Counted from the stretch's first letter, positions 36,618 through 46,096 are shown. The stretch is DNA of 64,000 nucleotides from Acidocella sp. (GCA_031291755.1 JARLIK010000014.1:1-64000); one strand, 5' to 3'. Notes: generated by a model not told the origin, from the letters alone. Made by a program: numbers and translations.

Positions 36618-38021
36618 TTACCCTTCCATATCGTTGGCGATACTGGCCAGGACGGTGGGGGATTTGGATTTCAGCACCAGGAACCAGACCAGGCCGATGG
36701 CGAGGTAGCCGATGAAGATTTCCGGCAGGTATTGGTCGGGTGCGGTCGGCCATGGATAGACCGAGCTATAGACCACGAACAGCATCAGCAGTGCGCCAAC
36801 GATGCTGATCAGCACATTGACTGGCTTTAAAATTCCGGCCTTTTTCAAATCGACGGAGGCCGAGAGCGCCACGCCGAGATACACCACCACGAAGCCATAG
36901 GTTGCGATGGTGCCGGTTTCGTTGAAGGCGTTGAGGAAGGTTTGCGGGGTCAGCGCCAGGAAGAACACGGCGGTGATGGCAGCGCACAGGAATACGGCCA
37001 TGTGCGGGGTTTTGTGGGTTTTATGCACCATGCCCATGGAGCCATGCAGGAACTGGTAGCGGCCCATGGAGTACATCATGCGCGAGCCGGCGTTAATGCA
37101 GGCAAGGCAGCAGGCGAAGGCGCTGATGATGGCGGAGAAATACACCACACCGGCGGCCCATGGCATTTTGGCGGCATTGGTCATGTCGGCGAAGGGCGAA
37201 GAGCTGTTGCCGATGACGTCAGCGTGGTCATTCATGCCCAGCACCATGAAGTAGGTGATGACCGTGAAGAACAAACCGGCCACGGCAGCGGAACCCACCA
37301 CGGCGAGCGGGATGTTACGCTGCGGATTGCCGGATTCTTTCGCCAGAGTCGCCGAACTCTCGAAACCCACGAAGCTGAACACCGCGAAGGCCATGGCCGA
37401 CATCACGCCACCGAGCGGCAGTTTGGAAATGTTCAACTGCACAGGGTCGACGATGGTACCGTGCTTACCGACAACCATCGCGGTAATGATGACAATGATG
37501 CCGATCGAGATCGATTCCAAAATCAGGGCGAGACGCGATGACAACTGGATATCGCTATACGCCGCGTAGGTGACGAGCGCGATAAAGACGAGGGAGAAAA
37601 CAACCAGCTCCGGCGTCGACAAGGTAATGCTGAAAACCCCGAGAAGATTGCTCAAGAACAGTGGGAAGCCGAACACCACGGCCATGGCGGTGGCCAGGTA
37701 AGCCAGGATCATGGTCCAACCGGCCATGGCGCCTGCGACTGGCCCGAAGGAGCGGCCGATATAAACGAAATAAGACCCGGCTTCCGGGTGGCGCTTGGCG
37801 AGTGACGAGATCGACAGCCCTACAAACACGCAACCGACGGTCGCAATCAGGTAAGAGAGCCACGAGCCAACGCCAGCCAACCCGGCAACCACCGAGATAT
37901 TCAGCGCGGGCGTCAGGGTCGGTGCGATATTCGCAATCGACTGACCGATGGTCTCCGGCAGGCTCAGTGCACCGTGGTTTAACTGCCCGGTCTGCAGCTT
38001 AGTATCTGTTACAGCAACCAT
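36618..38021 (-). CDS. APC-family amino acid/amine permease
   Basis: 467 residues with about 12 membrane helices. APC superfamily features: helix 1 SIANIAPTLTPALN, the consensus GFESSATLAKESGNPQRNIPLAV and AINAGSRMMYSMGR-like CINAGSRMMYSMGR. It imports an amino acid or primary amine by proton symport. It lies 105 bp downstream of the copper amine oxidase on the same strand, which suggests uptake of that enzyme's amine substrate. Convergent with the MFS gene across the hairpin repeat. Confidence 0.88.
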   Translation of the reverse strand: MVAVTDTKLQTGQLNHGALSLPETIGQSIANIAPTLTPALNISVVAGLAGVGSWLSYLIATVGCVFVGLSISSLAKRHPEAGSYFVYIGRSFGPVAGAMAGWTMILAYLATAMAVVFGFPLFLSNLLGVFSITLSTPELVVFSLVFIALVTYAAYSDIQLSSRLALILESISIGIIVIITAMVVGKHGTIVDPVQLNISKLPLGGVMSAMAFAVFSFVGFESSATLAKESGNPQRNIPLAVVGSAAVAGLFFTVITYFMVLGMNDHADVIGNSSSPFADMTNAAKMPWAAGVVYFSAIISAFACCLACINAGSRMMYSMGRYQFLHGSMGMVHKTHKTPHMAVFLCAAITAVFFLALTPQTFLNAFNETGTIATYGFVVVYLGVALSASVDLKKAGILKPVNVLISIVGALLMLFVVYSSVYPWPTAPDQYLPEIFIGYLAIGLVWFLVLKSKSPTVLASIANDMEG

Positions 38022-38126
38022 AAATTTTCCCTCTCAATCCTGTTTCGGCCTCATCAGATCATAACCTGCACCCAGCGCATCATGATCTCATCTTGAAATT
38101 ATAATGCAAGTCCTATGCCGCTTGCG

Positions 38127-40082
38127 TCACTTCGCGCAGCATGAGGAACCATTTGCCAGTTTGCTGGCCTTATTGACGCTCGGCGCCACATCGTTGCCTG
38201 GATTCTGATCAAAAAATCCGACCGGCATCAATTTGAAGCCCGCTGTGATGCAGGGCTGCACCGGAAAATCTTCCGGCCGCGGCTGATGATGTACGCCAAA
38301 CACATGCCACAACACTAAATCAGTATTTTCGATACTGCGGTCTTTCGCCACAAAATCCTTCAGCCCTCCTGACCCATCTGAGTGATTCATGAATTCACCG
38401 GCGGCGTAGCGCTCCTCCGGGTCAAACTTGGTGACCCACACATGGTTTTCCATAAAGTTGGAGCGGATACCCGACGGTGAATTCGGCTTGAGAAATGTTG
38501 CCAGCACATCTTGCGGATAAATTTTATAGCCCACCGGCTTACCGACATGATTGAGTTTATTGGGGTTGATGATTTTCCAATAGCGCTGGCTCTCCGGGTT
38601 GGCTTTGCGGCAAGCCTCCAACTCGGTCTTCAGCACCGTATCCACCTGATAGAACGCATTACCATAAGGATTTTTATCGTCTTCTTCAGCAAAACTATTG
38701 CATTCCACAAAACTGTTGTTGCCACCATCCACCGCCATTTCCAGCCGTGCACAAAAAGCGTGCTGATGAATATGGCCCTGCAATCCAGGAGCCACTTCCA
38801 CGCCATATTTGCTCGGCTTGCCGGGTTCGCAGGCGGAGGTATTGATAATACCAGTCGCCTTCATCTGGAATTCGATCATGCCGGACTGATCAAAATACCA
38901 GTACGACGCATATTCATAATTCCCCACCGTCGCGATCGAGGAGATCACCAGCTTACGGCCCCGCCGCAACTCGGTGCGCTCAGTACGGAAATCCCAATGC
39001 TTCCATAAAATGCCGTTGTCTTCTTCATGGATGCAAATGGCTTTATCGATATGAAAAATATCACCGGTCATGGTGTTCAAATCAACATCCAGATACGCGA
39101 TATGCCCTAAACAATCACAACCCAGCGTGAGTGAGTTGGTCAGCTTGCCCAAACCATACTCACCAATATCAAAAACATTTTTCCTGAAATGGCCGTTCTC
39201 CGGCACGCCGTATGGCACCACCATTTCAGCCAGCGAGGCGCGGTTCACAATCGGGCGGTTATCATAGCGAATGTCATGCAAGGTCAGCCCTTCACGGGCA
39301 TTGAAGCCGATCACCAGCGACCATTTATCCCAGGTGATGGCGTTGCCATTGAGCGCAAAACTCGCTCCTTCCGGCTGAATAATATCAAGCGGCTTCAGGG
39401 GTTTTCTGAATTCGGTGCGGAACTGCGCCTCATAGTTTATCTCGGTCATCGGGATCGGGGTCATGCCGTAATCATCCACCCGGATCACCTTGCCGGCCTT
39501 GATATCGACGATGGCATTCAGCCCCTCGATCGGGTGAGCATAGAAATTCTCATCCTTGCGCAGCCGCAGCCAGGAGAATGTATGGGATAAATAGCCGCCT
39601 TCCTCGCCGGCAATGCCGAAATTACCGGCTGACCAAGGGTCCACACACACCATGCTCATATCGGTGATGCCACGCTTGGCACAGGCGGCGATAAAATCCG
39701 GGTGCGCCTGCACCACCGCCTCGATCTGCATGAATTGCTCAAGCTGGATCATCGGCCGCTTGGTCTCATAGAAAGCCTTGGCAGTGATCGCGCCATCAGC
39801 CAGCGAGACGCATAATTTCCACACCCCCGGTGCATCGCCTAAGAATACATTGGCGCGGGCTTCGCGCGGGGTGGATTTACCGGCGGCATAATCGGCCAGA
39901 GCCGAACGCGGCGGGTCCTTCAGCTCAATGGTCTCGAACAGGAATTTCGGGCCAAAATCCGGGCTGGCATGGATCAGGGCCATCACCGCCCGTATTTCGC
40001 TCGCACTCAGCGGTTCCAGCGGGTGCCGCAAGGCCGTGCTCATGCCGGTGGTAGCCGGGGTCGCGTGCAACAGATCATCCAT
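38127..40082 (-). CDS. Copper-containing primary amine oxidase, cytoplasmic type
   Basis: 651 residues. Tyr389 in VGNYEYASYW is the Asn-Tyr-Glu site that self-processes to topaquinone. Copper ligands are HIHQH (around 440) and the late His in VFGVHHQPRPEDFPV. It oxidises primary amines to aldehyde, ammonia and hydrogen peroxide. The start at 40082 (MDDLLHATPA) is fixed by GGAG 8 bp upstream, and no signal peptide is present, unlike E. coli TynA but like Arthrobacter enzymes. Followed by a permease and divergent from an AraC regulator, so probably an inducible amine-use operon. It ends in an unusual SSCCAK tail. Confidence 0.93.
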   Translation of the reverse strand: MDDLLHATPATTGMSTALRHPLEPLSASEIRAVMALIHASPDFGPKFLFETIELKDPPRSALADYAAGKSTPREARANVFLGDAPGVWKLCVSLADGAITAKAFYETKRPMIQLEQFMQIEAVVQAHPDFIAACAKRGITDMSMVCVDPWSAGNFGIAGEEGGYLSHTFSWLRLRKDENFYAHPIEGLNAIVDIKAGKVIRVDDYGMTPIPMTEINYEAQFRTEFRKPLKPLDIIQPEGASFALNGNAITWDKWSLVIGFNAREGLTLHDIRYDNRPIVNRASLAEMVVPYGVPENGHFRKNVFDIGEYGLGKLTNSLTLGCDCLGHIAYLDVDLNTMTGDIFHIDKAICIHEEDNGILWKHWDFRTERTELRRGRKLVISSIATVGNYEYASYWYFDQSGMIEFQMKATGIINTSACEPGKPSKYGVEVAPGLQGHIHQHAFCARLEMAVDGGNNSFVECNSFAEEDDKNPYGNAFYQVDTVLKTELEACRKANPESQRYWKIINPNKLNHVGKPVGYKIYPQDVLATFLKPNSPSGIRSNFMENHVWVTKFDPEERYAAGEFMNHSDGSGGLKDFVAKDRSIENTDLVLWHVFGVHHQPRPEDFPVQPCITAGFKLMPVGFFDQNPGNDVAPSVNKASKLANGSSCCAK

Positions 40083-40309
40083 CTTCAAACTCCTTTCCAC
40101 ATCGCGCTTCACCATGCGCATCATTGGGAGGCAGCATTACCCGGCGCCGCGCAGGCAGCTTGACATTTGACGTCATATTTTGCGCAAAATTCGACGCTCG
40201 ACCGATAGAGTCTATTTATTACACAGTTTTTGCTGATTAATTCGGCAAACGCCCATAATGCCCAAAATCTTTGCTTGACGATAAACTAATTTTCTTCAAC
40301 ACTTCGCCC

Positions 40310-41344
40310 ATGGGCATCCTACCTCGCGTATCGGCGGTGGCGGCAGCGGGAGTGTTGGGCATGATCAGCCAGCACGGCGGCGACGCTGACCGGATTTTAG
40401 GCGCTGCCCGTCTGGTCCCTGATGAGGTTGATAACCCCGACGCCCTGCTGGATTTGCACCGCTATTGTGATTTGTTCGAACAGGCCGCCGCCCAGACCGG
40501 CGTGGATGATTTCGGCCTACGCTTTGGCCGCGACTACCGGCTGGAGGATATGGGGCCACTTGGGCATCTGGTGCTGAATTCGCCTTGCCTCGGCGTGGCG
40601 CTCGCCAGCCTTTGTAAAAATTTCGCCGCCGTGCAGGAACATTCAGACCTTATGTTACGCAGCGACGGCTCACTATTGCACCTGGAGTACCAAATCCGTG
40701 ACGGCAGGATTGCCAACCGCCGCCACGATGCCGAACTCTCTATCGGTATATTCAATAATATCTTCCGCCGGGCGCTAGGCCCCAACTGGGCGCCGGAGGA
40801 AATTCATTTCGAGCATCTGCGCGCCGCCGAGCCGTTGGCGCACCAGAATTTGTTGAACGCGCCGGTGTATTTCGCCCAGGCCAGCAACGCCATCGTGTTT
40901 CGGCGCGATGTTCTGTGCCGCCCCATGCCGAACGCCAACCCCAGCCTGCTCCCGGCTCTGAATGGTGAAGTTCAAATACTGGCCGGCCGCGCCCGGCCCG
41001 ACGATTTTATTGGTCTGGTGGTCAGCCAGATCCGCCGCGGACTGGCCGAAGGCGATGCCAGCATCGGCCGCATCGCCCCCCAACTGGGGCTGAGTCAGGC
41101 CAAACTATACCGCCGGCTCGCCATGCTGGGCATGGATTTTTCCAACCTCACCCAGATGATCCGGCAGGAGCTGGCCATCACCTATGCTACCCAACCGCAT
41201 ATTCCACTGACCGACATCGCCGCCCTGCTCGGCTATTCCGAACTCAGCGCCTTCTCCCGCGCCTTCAAACGCTGGACCGGCATGGCACCGGCCAGCTACC
41301 GCGAAAGCCTTACCGGATCAGGCCACCACCAGCCGGCGGTATAA
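40310..41344 (+). CDS. AraC-family regulator with arabinose-bd-like N-terminal domain
   Basis: 344 residues. The N-terminal 200 or so match the OruR/ArgR-like effector domain of AraC regulators (DADRILGAARLVPDEV...LDLHRYCDLFEQAA). The C-terminal pair of helix-turn-helices is clear (IAPQLGLSQAKLYRRLAMLG; LTDIAALLGYSELSAFSRAFKRWTGMAPASYR). Divergent from the copper amine oxidase, 227 bp between starts, so it is the likely activator of amine catabolism. The start is uncertain: ATG at 40310 fits the family; an in-frame TTG at 40271 would add 13 residues. Its 3' end overlaps the convergent DUF2189 gene by 27 bp. Confidence 0.88.
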   Translation: MGILPRVSAVAAAGVLGMISQHGGDADRILGAARLVPDEVDNPDALLDLHRYCDLFEQAAAQTGVDDFGLRFGRDYRLEDMGPLGHLVLNSPCLGVALASLCKNFAAVQEHSDLMLRSDGSLLHLEYQIRDGRIANRRHDAELSIGIFNNIFRRALGPNWAPEEIHFEHLRAAEPLAHQNLLNAPVYFAQASNAIVFRRDVLCRPMPNANPSLLPALNGEVQILAGRARPDDFIGLVVSQIRRGLAEGDASIGRIAPQLGLSQAKLYRRLAMLGMDFSNLTQMIRQELAITYATQPHIPLTDIAALLGYSELSAFSRAFKRWTGMAPASYRESLTGSGHHQPAV

Positions 41345-42175
41345 ATGCCAGGTGGCGTGACCCAGCACCGGCAGCACCACCACCAGCCCGAGGAAAAACG
41401 GCAGCGAGCCGATAAACAGCGCCACCGAAACCACCAGCCCCCAAAGCAGCAAAGGCAGCGGGTTGCGGCGCATCGCCAGCAGTGAAACGCTGATGGCGCG
41501 GATGAAGCTGGTCGGCCGGTCCAGTAGCAGCGGGAACGAGACCACGCTGATCGCCAGCACGCCAACCGCAAACAACGCCCCCGCCACCAGGCCAAGCCCG
41601 ATCATCGCCCAGCCGGCATTGGTGGTGAACACGGCGGTGATAAACGCCGCCACCGAAGCGGGCGGCAGCGGACCAAGGGTGAGATCATAGATGCTCTGCG
41701 CCACCGCCAGCCACAGCAGGAACAGCCCGATCAGCAGCAAACCCATCGACATGATCGACCAGATGGCGGGAGAGCGCAGCACCTTGAACACATCCAGCCA
41801 GTTCATATGACCGGTAATCTCGCGCTGGCGGCTCATCTCATACAGCCCAAGCGCGAAAAACGGCCCAACCAGCGCGAAGCCGGATGCCACCGGAAACAGC
41901 ATCGGCAGCAGTGATTCCTTGGCTGCCACCCCGGCCAGCACCAGCCCCATCACCGGGTAAATCATGCACATGAAAATAACATCGGTGCGGGCATCGGCAA
42001 AGTCACGCAGACCCGCCGCCAGGGCCGCCTTGATATCGCTGGTGGTGATCTGCCGGACCTTCGGTAGCCGCGTGGCGCGTTTGCCGGGCCAATATTCAGA
42101 GGCGGTATCGGTACCAAGCGCTGCGCCAACCTCTAACTGCGCAACCATCCATTCGACGGGGTTCCTGATAGGCAT
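41318..42175 (-). CDS. DUF2189 integral membrane protein
   Basis: 285 residues with about six to seven hydrophobic helices after a soluble N-terminus of some 60 residues. RQITTSDIKAALAAGLRDF and GPFFALGLYEMSRQRE are typical of DUF2189. Function unknown; inner-membrane location. The C-terminal coding end overlaps the AraC gene on the other strand. The neighbouring maf gene is divergent with 87 bp between starts. Confidence 0.85.
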   Translation of the reverse strand: MPIRNPVEWMVAQLEVGAALGTDTASEYWPGKRATRLPKVRQITTSDIKAALAAGLRDFADARTDVIFMCMIYPVMGLVLAGVAAKESLLPMLFPVASGFALVGPFFALGLYEMSRQREITGHMNWLDVFKVLRSPAIWSIMSMGLLLIGLFLLWLAVAQSIYDLTLGPLPPASVAAFITAVFTTNAGWAMIGLGLVAGALFAVGVLAISVVSFPLLLDRPTSFIRAISVSLLAMRRNPLPLLLWGLVVSVALFIGSLPFFLGLVVVLPVLGHATWHLYRRLVVA

Positions 42176-42262
42176 ATTTTTTGCCCTTTTCTTGTTGAGG
42201 GCCTTTGACTCTTCACATTTAAGGTCAAAGATGCAAGATGTTTTTTCTTTGGAAGCCGTTTA

Positions 42263-42844
42263 ATGAAACTAATTTTAGCTAGTGGTTCTCAAACCCGTCA
42301 GACCATGCTGCGCAACGCCGGCCTGGAGTTTTCGGTGATCGTGCCGGATGTTGACGAAGCCGCCATCAAGGCCGCCTCAAGCGCCAACGCCGCTGAACTG
42401 GCCTTGCAACTTGCCAACGCCAAGGCCGCCGAGATCGCTGCCCTTTGCCCCTGGGCGACGGTGATCGGCGCTGACCAAATTCTGATTTGCGAGAAGCGCC
42501 GGTTCGATAAGCCAAAAAATATCGCCGAGGCCGCCGCGCATTTGCGCTTCCTGTCGGGTAAAACGCACGGGCTTGTTACCGCTGTTGCAGTGCATCACGG
42601 CACCAAGCAACTGTGGCACCATGTCGCCACCCCCAATCTGACCATGCGCAAGCTCAACGGCGAGGAGATCGACGCTTACCTTGCCGCATCCGGCAACCGC
42701 ATTTGCAACATGGTCGGCGCGTATCAGCTTGAAGGCCCCGGCGTTAATTTGTTCTCGGATATTTCAGGAGACTTTTTTACGATCCTCGGTTTGCCGCTGC
42801 TACCCTTACTCGGGTTTTTGCGGGAACACGCCGTACCGGCTTGA
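42263..42844 (+). CDS. maf: Maf-family nucleoside triphosphate pyrophosphatase
   Basis: 193 residues. MKLILASGSQTRQTMLRNAGL is a close match to the Maf N-terminus, GADQI contains the catalytic Asp, and GAYQLEGPG is the second family block. It hydrolyses (d)NTPs such as dTTP or modified nucleotides to monophosphates. The last 68 bp are shared with the 3' end of the convergent helix-turn-helix gene. Confidence 0.93.
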   Translation: MKLILASGSQTRQTMLRNAGLEFSVIVPDVDEAAIKAASSANAAELALQLANAKAAEIAALCPWATVIGADQILICEKRRFDKPKNIAEAAAHLRFLSGKTHGLVTAVAVHHGTKQLWHHVATPNLTMRKLNGEEIDAYLAASGNRICNMVGAYQLEGPGVNLFSDISGDFFTILGLPLLPLLGFLREHAVPA

Positions 42845-43205
42845 GCACCGGCGCCACCTCATCGAGAATCCTTACCATCGCAGACACTGTCTCGGCGTCC
42901 AAATCGCGCAGGCTTTTCGCCAGCCGATTCGCCAGCGCCGTCTGCTCGGCGGTCAGCCCCGCCGCATTCACCTTCACCCGCGGGCGCGATAGTTTCGCTA
43001 ATATCCTAAGTTCATCGGCCTCATCCCAGATCAAACCAAAATAATCACAAATCTGATGAATCAACCCGGCTGACGGTGCGCCCCGCCGCCCATGCTCCAA
43101 CGCCGATAGATACGCTGGCGAAACCGCCAAGGCTTGCGCCATGTCGCGCTGCAATATGTTGCGCGATGCCCTGAGCGCCCGCAGTTTTTCTCCAAACGGC
43201 GTCAT
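42777..43205 (-). CDS. XRE-type helix-turn-helix regulator
   Basis: 142 residues. N-terminal Cro/C1 helix-turn-helix (FGEKLRALRASRNILQRDMAQALAVSPAYLSALEHGRRG), then an alpha-helical middle and basic tail. DNA-binding; target unknown. The ATG at 43205 overlaps the smr stop by 4 bp and has AGGG upstream. It is last of the lutB-lutC-smr-xre chain. Its C-terminal 22 codons overlap maf on the opposite strand. Confidence 0.88.
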   Translation of the reverse strand: MTPFGEKLRALRASRNILQRDMAQALAVSPAYLSALEHGRRGAPSAGLIHQICDYFGLIWDEADELRILAKLSRPRVKVNAAGLTAEQTALANRLAKSLRDLDAETVSAMVRILDEVAPVLKPVRRVPAKTRVRVAAANRGS

Positions 43206-43711
43206 GGCCGCACCCTGCGCAATAATACCCGCACTGACCCGGTATTGGCGGCATGCGGGTGCGCCACCGCCAGAATATGCAAGCGCAGATGCGGATGGTT
43301 CAACCAATGCGGCAACTCCCGCGCAATCACCTCACCCTTGCCGGTGATGATCTCAACGCAGCGCACCTCATCGCCGTAAGCCCGCTCCAGAAAATGCGTC
43401 ACCGCGTTGTGCGCCCGCGTCGCTGTCAGCCCGTGCAAATCCAACCGGCGCACCACCTTGATTTTGCCCGATGCGAAACTCTTCCAGGTCGATTTATCCA
43501 AGCCACCAGGCACATGATTCACCTGAATGTCACGCGGCACCAATTTCAACCGCGGCTTCGGGGGCTCACTCGTTGGCGGTACCGGCTCGATCACCGGCGC
43601 TGGCTCCGGTTCCACCGGCAGCCGCATTTTACCCGGCAATAAGCGAATGGACTGCGTGAACGCGGCCCATAATTTTACATCCGACTTTGATAAACCTCTA
43701 GCTCTCGCCAT
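43202..43711 (-). CDS. Smr-domain protein
   Basis: 169 residues. A Pro-rich N-terminal third is followed by an Smr (small MutS-related) domain with LDLHGLTATRAHNAV and VEIITGKG, motifs of the nicking-endonuclease fold. Stand-alone Smr proteins may cleave DNA or RNA near branched structures or stalled ribosomes. The start is ATG at 43711. It overlaps lutC by 14 bp and the XRE gene by 4 bp. Confidence 0.9.
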   Translation of the reverse strand: MARARGLSKSDVKLWAAFTQSIRLLPGKMRLPVEPEPAPVIEPVPPTSEPPKPRLKLVPRDIQVNHVPGGLDKSTWKSFASGKIKVVRRLDLHGLTATRAHNAVTHFLERAYGDEVRCVEIITGKGEVIARELPHWLNHPHLRLHILAVAHPHAANTGSVRVLLRRVRP

Positions 43712-44366
43712 CAATGATCAAAACATGCAAACGCCGCGGCCCGTGTGCGCCCAATTCCAATGTCTGCTCGATATCCGCTGAGCGCGAGGGCCCGGTGACC
43801 AGCATCACATTACGCGGCATCGCGCCCTCATGGCGCAGCCTGTCAAATGCATCCTCATAGCAGGCCAGAATATCCTTCGCCTGCACCACCACAATCGCAG
43901 TATCCGGCAATAAATTATTCTTCACCGGGCGGGTGGGGGCTGAGGGCAATACCAAGGTTCCGGTTTCCGCCACACCGGCAAACGCCTGCTGCAAACTCAC
44001 CGCATCATGCGCCGTGGCAACGCCGTAACGCACCTGCAGCATCGGCTTATCGCGAAATGGAATTTGCTCGAGGTCAGGATGCGGTGACACCACAATCGAG
44101 GGCGCGATATTCTGGTTTGCCAGATACGAGGTAATCGCCTCCGGTACTGCCTCGATATTTGGCAGCCGCGCCACCGTGCCGAATTCGCGTTCCACATACA
44201 GCGCAAACAGCGCCACCCGCCCTGCTAAATCCAATTGCCCGCGTGCCGGAATGAGGTGCCGGTGATGCAGCGCCGTCCGCGCCGCCAGCATCGCCTGTTG
44301 ATCAGCCGGCAACGGCCCGCGTTTCAGTCCACGCTGAATCGCACCTATGATTCCATCGCGGCTCAT
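43698..44366 (-). CDS. lutC: LutC/YkgG-type lactate utilisation protein C
   Basis: 222 residues of the LUD domain family: GVAETGTLVL, LLPDTAIVVV and the terminal GPSRSADIEQTLELGAHGPRRLHVLII, which is the typical LutC ending. LutABC oxidises L-lactate to pyruvate. It overlaps the lutB stop by 4 bp and smr by 14 bp. Confidence 0.92.
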   Translation of the reverse strand: MSRDGIIGAIQRGLKRGPLPADQQAMLAARTALHHRHLIPARGQLDLAGRVALFALYVEREFGTVARLPNIEAVPEAITSYLANQNIAPSIVVSPHPDLEQIPFRDKPMLQVRYGVATAHDAVSLQQAFAGVAETGTLVLPSAPTRPVKNNLLPDTAIVVVQAKDILACYEDAFDRLRHEGAMPRNVMLVTGPSRSADIEQTLELGAHGPRRLHVLIIDGES

Positions 44367-45811
44367 TTGTTCCTCACCGAGTTATCATTTCGCGCGCTCC
44401 GCGACGCAGCGGCATATTTCGCAAAAAACGTATCGCCTTCCGGGGCCGGGAAATCCCGCCCTGCCGTCCAGCCGCCTGCCAGCGGCAACCGGCTGAAAAA
44501 CCCGCGCTGGCGCCCCAGCCACCCCAACCCAACCGCCGCCGCCCGCGTGCCCAAACGGTACATCATCGGCCGCTTGGCAAACCAGGCCCACACACCCAAG
44601 CCATAGCGCATCGACACCGGCTGCAAATGCCGTTCAAACTCACGCTCACGCCAATGACGCATCAAATTCGGCAGCGGAATTTTCATCGGGCACACGCTTT
44701 CGCACTTGCCACAAAATGTGCTGGCATTCGGCAAATGATGCGCCGCCTCGATCCCCTGCAGCATCGGGCTGAGCACCGACCCCATCGGCCCCGGATACGT
44801 CGCGCCATAAGCATGGCCACCCACCGCGCCATATACCGGGCAATGATTCATGCAGGCTGCGCAACGAATACACCGCAGCATGTCCTGAAACTCAGTCCCC
44901 ACCATACCGGAACGCCCATTATCGAGCAGCACCACATGATATTCCTCCGGCCCATCCAAATCCCCCACCCGCCGGCCGCCAGTGGAAAATGTTGTGTAAA
45001 CCGACATATCCTGGCCCGTCGCCGAACGCGCCAGCACCCGCAACAATGCCAAACAATCCTCAACATTGGGTACCACTTTTTCAATGGATGTCACCACCAC
45101 ATGCACACGTGGCAGCGTCTGGGTTAAATCGCCATTGCCCTCATTGGTTACAATTACCGAAGACCCGGTCTCAGCAATCAGAAAATTCGCCCCGGTAATC
45201 CCCACATCCGCGCTGAGAAATTTCTCCCGCAAAATCCCACGCGCCTCAGTGAGGATATCGCGCCGCTCATGAAACACCCGCTCCGGCGCAAGCTCCTTAT
45301 GATGCGCGCGGAAACTCTCCTCCCACTGCTCACGATTCAAATGAAACGCCGGCCCAATGATATGGCTCGGCGGCTCATTGCGTAACTGCAAAATATACTC
45401 GCCCAAATCGGTCTCAACCGGCGCAATGCCGTTGGCCTCCAAATAATCATTGAGCCCGATTTCCTCGGTCACCATGGACTTCCCCTTGGTGACGGTTTTG
45501 GCCCCCGCATCCTTACAAATCTGCAGCACCGCCGCCCGCGCGTCCTCAGCCGTGCTGCACCAATGCACAACCCCGCCGGAGCGCGCCACCGCGTCCGCAT
45601 ACACCCCTAAATAATAATCAAGATTGGCAATCGCATGGTTCTTGATCCCCACCGCCACATCCCGCAGCGCTTCAAACTCCGGCAGTTTATCCACCGCCGC
45701 CTGCCGCTTTTTGGCAAATTGCGGCTTCGCCCGCGCCAACGCCCGCTGCAGCCCCGCATCCGCCATGCCCTTGGCCGCATTCCCAACAAACGCCTCACTC
45801 GACTGCAACAT
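44363..45811 (-). CDS. lutB: LutB-type iron-sulfur lactate utilisation protein
   Basis: 482 residues. An N-terminal LUD domain (KGKSMVTEEIGLN; GITGANFLIAETGS) is followed by two 4Fe-4S clusters, CIRCAACMNHCPVYG and CGKCESVCPMKI, and a C-terminal domain. It moves electrons from L-lactate oxidation with LutA and LutC. It overlaps lutC by 4 bp. lutA, normally directly upstream, is absent; the space holds the second nested-hairpin repeat. Confidence 0.93.
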   Translation of the reverse strand: MLQSSEAFVGNAAKGMADAGLQRALARAKPQFAKKRQAAVDKLPEFEALRDVAVGIKNHAIANLDYYLGVYADAVARSGGVVHWCSTAEDARAAVLQICKDAGAKTVTKGKSMVTEEIGLNDYLEANGIAPVETDLGEYILQLRNEPPSHIIGPAFHLNREQWEESFRAHHKELAPERVFHERRDILTEARGILREKFLSADVGITGANFLIAETGSSVIVTNEGNGDLTQTLPRVHVVVTSIEKVVPNVEDCLALLRVLARSATGQDMSVYTTFSTGGRRVGDLDGPEEYHVVLLDNGRSGMVGTEFQDMLRCIRCAACMNHCPVYGAVGGHAYGATYPGPMGSVLSPMLQGIEAAHHLPNASTFCGKCESVCPMKIPLPNLMRHWREREFERHLQPVSMRYGLGVWAWFAKRPMMYRLGTRAAAVGLGWLGRQRGFFSRLPLAGGWTAGRDFPAPEGDTFFAKYAAASRSARNDNSVRNK

Positions 45812-45861
45812 GCCGGTACCCCTACCATACTGGTTTTACGGTGCCATAAAGTAAGCAAAGG

Positions 45862-46035
45862 TCAGGGGGCTTTGCCCCCTGAAACCCCCACTAAGGGCAC
45901 GGCCCTTAGAACCCTAGACTTAAGAAAAGCGGGCGCCCCATGGTGTTTCAACACCTGCGAGCGCCCGCTTTTCTTAAGTCCTAAAATGGTTTCCAAAGGC
46001 GAGCCTTTGGCGGGGTCCAGGGGCAGCGCCCCTGG
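45862..46035. repeat. Nested multi-hairpin repeat, copy 2 (inverted relative to copy 1)
   Basis: Five stems in series: 45862-45882 (TCAGGGGGC/GCCCCCTGA), 45891-45909 (CTAAGGGC/GCCCTTAG), a 20-bp arm pair at 45917-45936 and 45961-45980 (AGAAAAGCGGGCGC and complement) with a GGTGTT..AACACC mini-hairpin in the loop, 45993-46010 (CCAAAGG/CCTTTGG) and 46017-46035 (CCAGGGGC/GCCCCTGG). Its reverse complement aligns with 36402-36577 stem for stem. It lies upstream of lutB and downstream of the transglutaminase-like gene. Confidence 0.9.
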
Positions 46036-46096
46036 CCTTCCTCACTCATCACACCGAAAAGCCTGCCGGGATAAGAGTGTACCGGCGGGTTGGCTG

